Shown here in pieces: positions 1 to 4,148 of a DNA stretch of 5,474 nt (its first letter is position 1; every line of letters starts with the position of its first letter). The stretch covers positions 1 to 5,474 of the forward strand of contig CAMGMW010000100.1 in assembly GCA_946059285.1 (NCBI GenBank). Direction: 5' to 3'. This DNA is from an uncultured Clostridia bacterium. Its GTDB lineage: Bacteria > Bacillota_A > Clostridia > Oscillospirales > Oscillospiraceae. The translations under genes and the position numbers were made by a program. The notes beneath the pieces are model-generated. The model ran no database searches and was not told the origin of the DNA. It saw nothing but the letters and a program-made list of their open reading frames with translations.

Positions 1-8
1 CAGGCGCG

Positions 9-47
9 TCAAGAACTTATGAGACGGCTTTTGCGGCGGTCTGCCGC
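9..47 (-). repeat. Dispersed repeat, copy 1 (inverted relative to copy 2 at 4027-4064)
   Basis: Positions 9-39 are the exact reverse complement of 4034-4064 (31 of 31 bases). After a one-base insertion at position 40, positions 41-47 match 4027-4033 as well. The inner part can still fold: TTGCGGC (31-37) can pair with GCCGC plus CAA (43-51) with one bulged G, so hairpin potential survives although the sequence has drifted. The long AT-rich hairpin that follows copy 2 is missing here; the match stops abruptly at position 9. The copy lies in non-coding DNA upstream of the hydrolase gene. It contains an ATG (19-21) in frame with the hydrolase that should not be used as its start. Confidence 0.85.
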
Positions 48-79
48 GCAATTCGATTTAAAGGATTGTTTTCAAATCT

Positions 80-107
80 TTGGATCGAATTCAGACATTG
101 TTACAAT
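80..107 (+). promoter_or_regulatory. Possible promoter and 13-bp palindrome upstream of the hydrolase
   Basis: TTGGAT (80-85) and TACAAT (102-107) are separated by 16 bp and resemble sigma-A -35 and -10 boxes. The -10 box lies inside a perfect palindrome, CATTGTTACAATG (96-108, six-base arms around a single T), as expected if a dimeric repressor bound over the promoter. Transcription from here would give a leader of about 75 nt before the ATG at 187. The promoter match is moderate. A second AT-rich stretch, TATTATAGT (148-156), has no -35 partner at a normal distance. Confidence 0.35.
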
Positions 108-186
108 GCGTATTTTCGCCGGAGCGCACGGCGCTTCGTTCAGTACGTATTATAGTAATGTCGGGAGAAAGATAGGGGGGATCTTT

Positions 187-1125
187 ATGCCGCTTTGGGG
201 CTGGATCGTGCTTGGAATCGTTGCGTTTTTACTGCTTTCGTTGGTGGGCATGTTTTTTGCCACATGGGGAATCGCAAAAAAGGTATACCGAAATATTTTA
301 GTGCGCACGGGACCGGAAAAATGGACGCGCGCAAACAGCTATCCACCCAACAAGGAGCATACGCGGATGTTCGACGAGGGCATGGCATGGGCGGCCGCGC
401 ATGAAAAAAAGCCGGTACAGATCGAAAATGACGGTCTGAAGCTGGCGGGAGAATATTTCAATTTCGGCGGCAAGCGATGTGTGATTATTTTTCCCGGACG
501 CACGGAGTCGCTCTACTACAGCTATTATTTTGCCCAGCCGTATGCGGAAGCCGGCTGCAACGTTTTGGTGGTCGACACACGCGCCCACGGTCTGAGTGAG
601 GGTAAGTACAACTGCTGCGGCACGCGGGAATGGTCGGATGTCATCGCGTGGTCCCGCTTTGCCCATGACGAGCTGGGAAATGACGAGGTTGTCCTGCACG
701 GCATCTGCGTCGGCGGCGCCGGAATCGTGCTGGCGGCGGTCAAACCCGAATTCCCTGCCTATGTGTCTCATATTGTGGTGGAAGGTCTGTTTGCCACCTT
801 CTTCGAATCCTTTGCCCGCCATATGAAGGCGGAAAAAAAGCCGTTGTTCCCGGTGCTGTATGAGATCTTTCTGGCGGCGTGGCTGGAATCGGGCATGAAG
901 GTGTGGGAAAGCGCACCGATCCGCTGCATCCACAAGGTCAAAACGCCGATGTTGTTCCTGCACGGCAGGCAGGATACTTACTCTGTTCCGAAGCAGGCGG
1001 AGAAACTCTACGCGAAGTGCCGTGCGCCGAAGCGTATCGTCTGGATGGAGAACGGTTCTCATTCCCATCTGCGGATCAACAACACAGAGCTTTACGACCA
1101 TGCCATTCAGGAATTCTTGGCGTGA
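187..1125 (+). CDS. Membrane-anchored alpha/beta hydrolase with Cys at the nucleophile position
   Basis: This is a 312-aa serine-hydrolase-fold protein (COG1073-like). The start at 187 follows a strong ribosome site (AGGGGGG, 174-180, 6-nt gap). The open frame extends back to 19, but that part is repeat DNA and leader. Residues 4-30 form one hydrophobic segment followed by KKVYR, which suggests an N-terminal anchor with the enzyme on the cytoplasmic side (inferred from charges). The fold is marked by the oxyanion-side strand (VIIFPGR, about 99-105), the DTRAHGLSEG loop (130-139), the nucleophile elbow HGICVGG (171-177), the acid-loop HGRQD (Asp263) and a C-terminal His in NGSHSH (292 or 294). 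The elbow normally reads GxSxG; here it reads GxCxG with Cys174, as in dienelactone hydrolases (GYCLGG). Substrate unknown. The gene stands alone, ends in its own terminator, and converges with the exonuclease gene. The family is secure; the specific activity is not. Confidence 0.9.
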   Translation: MPLWGWIVLGIVAFLLLSLVGMFFATWGIAKKVYRNILVRTGPEKWTRANSYPPNKEHTRMFDEGMAWAAAHEKKPVQIENDGLKLAGEYFNFGGKRCVIIFPGRTESLYYSYYFAQPYAEAGCNVLVVDTRAHGLSEGKYNCCGTREWSDVIAWSRFAHDELGNDEVVLHGICVGGAGIVLAAVKPEFPAYVSHIVVEGLFATFFESFARHMKAEKKPLFPVLYEIFLAAWLESGMKVWESAPIRCIHKVKTPMLFLHGRQDTYSVPKQAEKLYAKCRAPKRIVWMENGSHSHLRINNTELYDHAIQEFLA

Positions 1126-1138
1126 GCCGGATATATTA

Positions 1139-1183
1139 CACGGAGCAGACTGTCAAGCCTTGACAGTCTGCTCCGTGTTTTTT
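1139..1183 (+). terminator. Intrinsic terminator of the hydrolase gene, overlapping the exonuclease 3' end
   Basis: A perfect 18-bp stem (1139-1156 with 1160-1177, loop GCC) is followed directly by six T (1178-1183), 13 nt after the hydrolase stop. The opposite strand has no good U-tract after the stem (it reads TAATATAT), so this works best for the plus-strand gene. The stop codon of the minus-strand exonuclease (1153-1155) lies within the stem. Confidence 0.93.
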
Positions 1184-1872
1184 ACTGCCGCCAGCTCGTA
1201 GAGCGGCGTGCCTGAAAAACAGTACTGCGGGAAATAGCGCACGGATCGAATGCGGGGACCGGAAACGCCGTACTTCGGCGAATAGCCGAACAGATCAATA
1301 TATTGCGCAAGGTCCGGCTTTTCGGCGTCCATTGCCTTCAGCACCTCCACGGTTGCCCGTACGTCGTCGATCGCGCGGTGGGAGTTTTGCACCCGCTCCT
1401 GCAGGCCGTACTGTTCGATGGCGTTGGCCAGACGGTGGGGATAGGCGCGGCGGTCGCGGTAGACCGTCAGCAGATCCAGCTTGGGCTGATCTTGCAGCAG
1501 ACGTGCGTCGCCGTGCTTTGCCAGCAGGTGATACAGGAACAGCAGATCGAATTGGGCGTTGTAGGCGGCGATCATGGTACGGGGCGGAAAAAGCTCTCCC
1601 AAAATGCGGCAAAGCGCCTGCTTGGAAATGCCGTCCTCGCGGAGCATTTCGTCGGTGATACCCGTCAGCTCTGTAATCCGCGGAAAAAGCGGACGGTCGT
1701 CGGTCCTGCGGATGAATTCGTCTACCTCCGCCGCTGTTTGCAGCACGCCGTCCCGCCACTCCAACCTTGCGGCGGCAAATTCAATGATTTCATCGCCGGA
1801 AAAACTCAGCCCGCTGGTCTCCGTGTCCAGCACCACGAGGCTGTCACAGCGGGACTGTAATGATGCAAGCAT
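1153..1872 (-). CDS. DnaQ-like DEDDh 3'-5' exonuclease
   Basis: This 239-aa protein is an RNase T/DNA polymerase III epsilon-type exonuclease, which removes nucleotides from the 3' end using two metal ions. All five catalytic residues are visible: Asp16 and Glu18 in LDTETSGL (Exo I), Asp109 in AYNAQFD (Exo II), and His165 with Asp170 in HRAIDD (Exo III, H-x4-D). The catalytic domain covers about residues 10-185. The remaining roughly 50 residues (YIDLFGYSPKYG onward) are a tail of unknown role. The start at 1872 is preceded by AAAGGAA at 8 nt; an in-frame ATG at 1914 lies upstream of the likely promoter and is not favoured. There is no polymerase or helicase domain, so it is a stand-alone exonuclease. 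Whether it acts in proofreading, repair or RNA turnover cannot be told. The last eight residues (NTEQTVKA) are encoded within or beside the neighbour's terminator stem. Confidence 0.92.
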   Translation of the reverse strand: MLASLQSRCDSLVVLDTETSGLSFSGDEIIEFAAARLEWRDGVLQTAAEVDEFIRRTDDRPLFPRITELTGITDEMLREDGISKQALCRILGELFPPRTMIAAYNAQFDLLFLYHLLAKHGDARLLQDQPKLDLLTVYRDRRAYPHRLANAIEQYGLQERVQNSHRAIDDVRATVEVLKAMDAEKPDLAQYIDLFGYSPKYGVSGPRIRSVRYFPQYCFSGTPLYELAAVKNTEQTVKA

Positions 1873-1902
1873 AGCGTTGCTTCCTTTCGCATGGTTTTTC
1901 TC

Positions 1903-1911
1903 ATTGTACCA
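1903..1911 (-). promoter_or_regulatory. Probable extended -10 promoter for the exonuclease gene
   Basis: On the minus strand this reads TGGTACAAT: a TACAAT -10 box with the TG of an extended -10 element one base upstream. No good -35 box lies 16-18 bp further up, which is common for extended -10 promoters. Transcription would start near 1896, giving a leader of about 24 nt that contains the AAAGGAA ribosome site. The rest of the divergent intergenic region (1873-1986) holds no convincing sigma-A promoter for the oxidoreductase gene. Confidence 0.55.
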
Positions 1912-1986
1912 CAAAACGGCAAAAAAGTGTATATCATTGGAAGATTTTCATATCCTAACGGAAAAGCTGCAAACGGAGGAATGCAC

Positions 1987-3459
1987 ATGGATTCCATTTG
2001 GATCAGGACCAGTGAATCGGCGCCGAAGCCGCCCCTGTACGGAGACATTCAGACGGAAATTGCCGTGGTTGGCGGCGGGATGGCGGGTATTCTGACGGCG
2101 CTGCTGCTGCACGAGAGGGGAAAGCGGGTAGCCGTATTGGAGGCGGAGCGCGTCGGCGGCGGACAAACAGCAAACACAACCGCGAAGATCACTGCGCAGC
2201 ACGGTGTGCTCTATGCCGATCTGATTGCACGCTTCGGACAGAAGCAGGCGAAAATGTACGCGACGGCAAATCAGCGAGCTGTGGACACCTATCGGCGCAT
2301 TGTCGAGCAGTATCACATTGACTGCGCATTTCAGACCACCGATGCAGTTGTATACACGCATGCCCATGAGGACGTGCTGCGCCGGGAGGCGGAGGCGGCG
2401 TATGCGCTCGGGCTGCCCGCGTCGTTTACCGCAAAGCTGGAGGGCTTTCCGCTGCGGATTTCCGGTGCGGTCCGCTTCAGCGGTCAGGCGCAGTTTCATC
2501 CGCTCAGGTTTTTGGATTCGCTGGCGGAGCTGCTGACGGTCTATGAACGCACGCCGGTGGAACGGATTGAAGGGCACACGCTCTTCACGCCGCGCGGCAG
2601 GGTCAAGGCGGATACGGTCATTTTGACGGCGCATTATCCCTTTGTCAATTTTCCGGGACTGATGTTTGCACGGATGCACCAGGAGCGGGCGTATGTACTC
2701 GCGCTGGGGAATGCTCCGCTTCCGCCGGGGATGTATTACGGTTATGACCCGTATCCCTACTCCATGCGAAGCTACGGTGCGCTGACCCTCCTTGGCGGCT
2801 GCACACACCGCAGCGGGGAAAACCGACAGGGCGGCAGATATGAGCAGCTTCGCTCAGCGGCGCGGGTGCTCTTTCCCGAAAGCCGGGAGGTATGCTGCTG
2901 GTCGGCGCAGGACTGCATGACGGCCTCCGGGATGCCGTATATCGGAAAGCTCGCGGAGGGAATGTATGTTGCCACCGGCTTCGGCAAGTGGGGCATGACC
3001 AGCTCCATGGCGGCGGCGGAGATCCTGACCGGGCTTTTGTGTGACGGAGCGCATCCCGATGCGGAGATATTCGATCCCCGAAGCCTGAAGCGGCAGCAGC
3101 CGATGAAAATTGCCTCCGAGGGGGCGCATGCGGTGCGGGGCTTGACGCGGCATGTGCTGCACGGCGCGCTGCCGCTGCCGATAGAACTGCCGGTGGGGCA
3201 CGGCGCACCCGCGGAGGTGGATGGGAAAATGATGGGTGTCTACCGTGCGGCGCCGCAGGAGTACTACGCAGTGGAGCTGCGCTGTCCTCATCTGGGCTGC
3301 CGGCTGGAATGGAACCCGGATGAAAAAACATGGGACTGTCCCTGCCATGGCTCCCGCTTTGACGTTACGGGCAAACGGCTCACGGAGCCCGCCCAAACAT
3401 CGCTGCGCGCCTGCCGTCTGCGCCCCGACGGACGGACACAATCCGGGGAAAACGCATAA
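1987..3459 (+). CDS. FAD-dependent oxidoreductase with C-terminal Rieske [2Fe-2S] domain (YhfW-like)
   Basis: This is a 490-aa two-domain redox protein of the type of Bacillus YhfW. Residues 24-350 form a D-amino-acid-oxidase-type FAD domain: dinucleotide fold VVGGGMAG (GxGxxG at 29-34), Glu52 ending the second strand where it would bind the FAD ribose, the GGGQTANTTAKITAQHG segment after it, and the late FAD loop ATGFGKWGMTSS (329-340). Residues about 400-480 form the Rieske domain with cluster ligands Cys433 and His435 (CPHLGC) and Cys451 and His454 (CPCHGS). Cys438 and Cys453 match the extra disulfide pair of bc1/b6f Rieske proteins. No signal peptide or membrane segment is visible, so it should be cytoplasmic. 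The start at 1987 has GGAGG (1975-1979) at 7 nt; the ATG at 1981 touches that site and is unlikely. The electron donor and substrate are unknown. It is probably co-transcribed with the diiron gene 49 nt downstream. Confidence 0.93.
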   Translation: MDSIWIRTSESAPKPPLYGDIQTEIAVVGGGMAGILTALLLHERGKRVAVLEAERVGGGQTANTTAKITAQHGVLYADLIARFGQKQAKMYATANQRAVDTYRRIVEQYHIDCAFQTTDAVVYTHAHEDVLRREAEAAYALGLPASFTAKLEGFPLRISGAVRFSGQAQFHPLRFLDSLAELLTVYERTPVERIEGHTLFTPRGRVKADTVILTAHYPFVNFPGLMFARMHQERAYVLALGNAPLPPGMYYGYDPYPYSMRSYGALTLLGGCTHRSGENRQGGRYEQLRSAARVLFPESREVCCWSAQDCMTASGMPYIGKLAEGMYVATGFGKWGMTSSMAAAEILTGLLCDGAHPDAEIFDPRSLKRQQPMKIASEGAHAVRGLTRHVLHGALPLPIELPVGHGAPAEVDGKMMGVYRAAPQEYYAVELRCPHLGCRLEWNPDEKTWDCPCHGSRFDVTGKRLTEPAQTSLRACRLRPDGRTQSGENA

Positions 3460-3508
3460 ACTGACAATGAGCCGGGATCGACCCGGTGCATTGACAGGAG
3501 GTACCACT

Positions 3509-3967
3509 ATGGATCCGTTCGATACTGCTGCGACACGGGCGATCTGGCAGCGGGTGCTGCAGCCGCGTGAGGAGGAAATGTCGCTGGAGGATACGCTGTC
3601 AGAAATGATCGCGGATGAGTACGCCGACCATGCCATCTATCTTTCGATGGCAGGCTGCGCCGGACGCTTCGCGCCGCAAATGCGCGCCATTGCCGCAGAT
3701 GAGCTGCGGCATGCCAGACGCCTAAAGGCATTGCATTTTCTTCTGACAGGCACCAAACCATGCCCGCGGCATAGTGCGCATTGCGGCGGCAGTTTCTGCC
3801 AGATGCTGCGGGTGCGTTATACGGAGGAGCTCAGCGGCGCGGGGAAGTACCGTGAGGCGGCGGAGCGCTGGAGTGAGCATGCGGCGCTGTTTTACGAACT
3901 CGCCGACGCGGAGCAAAGGCATAGCTGCATTTTGCAGCGCATCGCAGAGCAGGTCATCTGCGCATAA
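3509..3967 (+). CDS. Ferritin/rubrerythrin-like diiron protein
   Basis: This 152-aa protein is a predicted four-helix bundle with a ferritin-like diiron site. The likely ligands are Glu37 in DEYADH (helix 1), Glu65-x-x-His68 in DELRHARRL (helix 2), Glu107 in YTEELSGA (helix 3) and Glu135-x-x-His138 in DAEQRH (helix 4). This is the spacing of rubrerythrin-type domains, but the C-terminal rubredoxin domain is absent. The loop between helices 2 and 3 is rich in Cys and His (Cys85, His88, His91, Cys92, Cys97) and may bind another metal. The start at 3509 has a near-perfect AGGAGGT site (3496-3502); the same frame is open further upstream but only inside the oxidoreductase gene. Proteins of this family handle peroxide, oxygen or iron; which applies here is not known. 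Position behind a Rieske flavoprotein suggests that protein as an electron donor, by inference. Confidence 0.82.
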   Translation: MDPFDTAATRAIWQRVLQPREEEMSLEDTLSEMIADEYADHAIYLSMAGCAGRFAPQMRAIAADELRHARRLKALHFLLTGTKPCPRHSAHCGGSFCQMLRVRYTEELSGAGKYREAAERWSEHAALFYELADAEQRHSCILQRIAEQVICA

Positions 3968-3973
3968 TACTAT

Positions 3974-4000
3974 TTTCTGATAAAAAGATTTTTTCAGAAA
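3974..4000 (+). other. AT-rich hairpin just after the diiron gene
   Basis: TTTCTGA (3974-3980) pairs with TCAGAAA (3994-4000), and the A-run and T-run between them can continue the stem with a one-base bulge. It starts 6 nt after the stop codon. It abuts the next hairpin at 4001 with no gap and has no T-tract after it, so it is probably not a terminator alone. It is the first of four consecutive hairpins. Confidence 0.55.
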
Positions 4001-4026
4001 GGCGCCGCAGTTTGCGTCGCCCTTTT
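4001..4026 (+). terminator. Candidate terminator of the oxidoreductase-diiron operon
   Basis: GGCG (4001-4004) pairs with CGCC (4018-4021) and CGCA (4006-4009) with TGCG (4013-4016) around the loop GTT. One C/T mismatch separates the two helices. The stem is followed by C and four T (4023-4026). The T-tract is short and is itself the arm of the next hairpin, so termination may be partial. No better plus-strand terminator is seen between the diiron gene and 4149. Confidence 0.45.
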
Positions 4027-4045
4027 GCGGCAGCCGCCGCAAAAG
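4022..4045. repeat. GC-rich perfect hairpin, inner part of the repeat element
   Basis: CTTTTGCGGC (4022-4031) pairs perfectly with GCCGCAAAAG (4036-4045) around the loop AGCC. The right arm and most of the left arm belong to the segment repeated in inverted orientation at 9-47. In that copy the outer part of the left arm has drifted while a shorter stem remains. Confidence 0.75.
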
Positions 4046-4064
4046 CCGTCTCATAAGTTCTTGA
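4027..4064 (+). repeat. Dispersed repeat, copy 2
   Basis: Positions 4034-4064 are the exact reverse complement of 9-39, and 4027-4033 match 41-47 after a one-base gap. The copy joins the right arm of the GC-rich hairpin to the left arm of the AT-rich hairpin at 4056-4090. It lies between the convergent diiron and EEP genes and codes for nothing. A mobile or REP/MITE-like origin is inferred from its structure; no family is assigned. Confidence 0.85.
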
Positions 4065-4090
4065 TAAAAAGCTGCTTTTTATCAAGAACT
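4056..4090. repeat. Perfect 16-bp AT-rich hairpin
   Basis: The 16 bases 4056-4071 pair without mismatch with 4075-4090 around the loop CTG. There is no T-tract on either side (AGTATAACT follows on the plus strand), so it does not look like a normal intrinsic terminator. The first 9 bases of the left arm are part of the dispersed repeat; the rest is unique to this site within the window. Confidence 0.85.
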
Positions 4091-4102
4091 AGTATAACTT
4101 GC

Positions 4103-4134
4103 AAAAACGGGACTGCTGCAAATGCAGCAGTCCC
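4103..4134 (-). terminator. Intrinsic terminator of the EEP gene
   Basis: On the minus strand a perfect 11-bp stem (4124-4134 with 4109-4119, four-base loop) is followed by G and then five T (4107-4103). It begins 14 nt after the EEP stop codon. Confidence 0.9.
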
Positions 4135-4148
4135 ATGTGTTTTCTGCG

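Noticed and set aside
19..186. Longer N-terminus for the hydrolase, starting at the ATG at 19
   Set aside because: The ATG lies inside the dispersed repeat, no ribosome site precedes it, and the added residues resemble no domain. The ATG at 187 has a strong site and begins directly with the membrane anchor.
298..1101. Long minus-strand open frame within the hydrolase gene
   Set aside because: Its translation has low complexity of the antisense type and no domain; the hydrolase frame carries all catalytic motifs.
1873..1914. Exonuclease start at 1914
   Set aside because: It lies upstream of the likely -10 element and would add 14 residues that do not belong to the domain; the ATG at 1872 has a well-placed AAAGGAA.
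1948..2808. Long open frame antisense to the oxidoreductase gene
   Set aside because: The product is Arg/His-rich with no recognisable domain, as expected for a shadow of a GC-rich gene; the sense strand encodes a complete FAD/Rieske protein.
3471..3487. Small hairpin between the oxidoreductase and diiron genes (CCGGG/CCCGG)
   Set aside because: The stem is only five base pairs plus a G-U pair with no T-tract, so it is not a terminator; any role in uncoupling the two genes would be guesswork.
3974..4090. CRISPR array or tRNA in the repeat-rich intergenic region
   Set aside because: The hairpins differ from one another, there are no regularly spaced direct repeats, and no cloverleaf with a T-loop motif is present.
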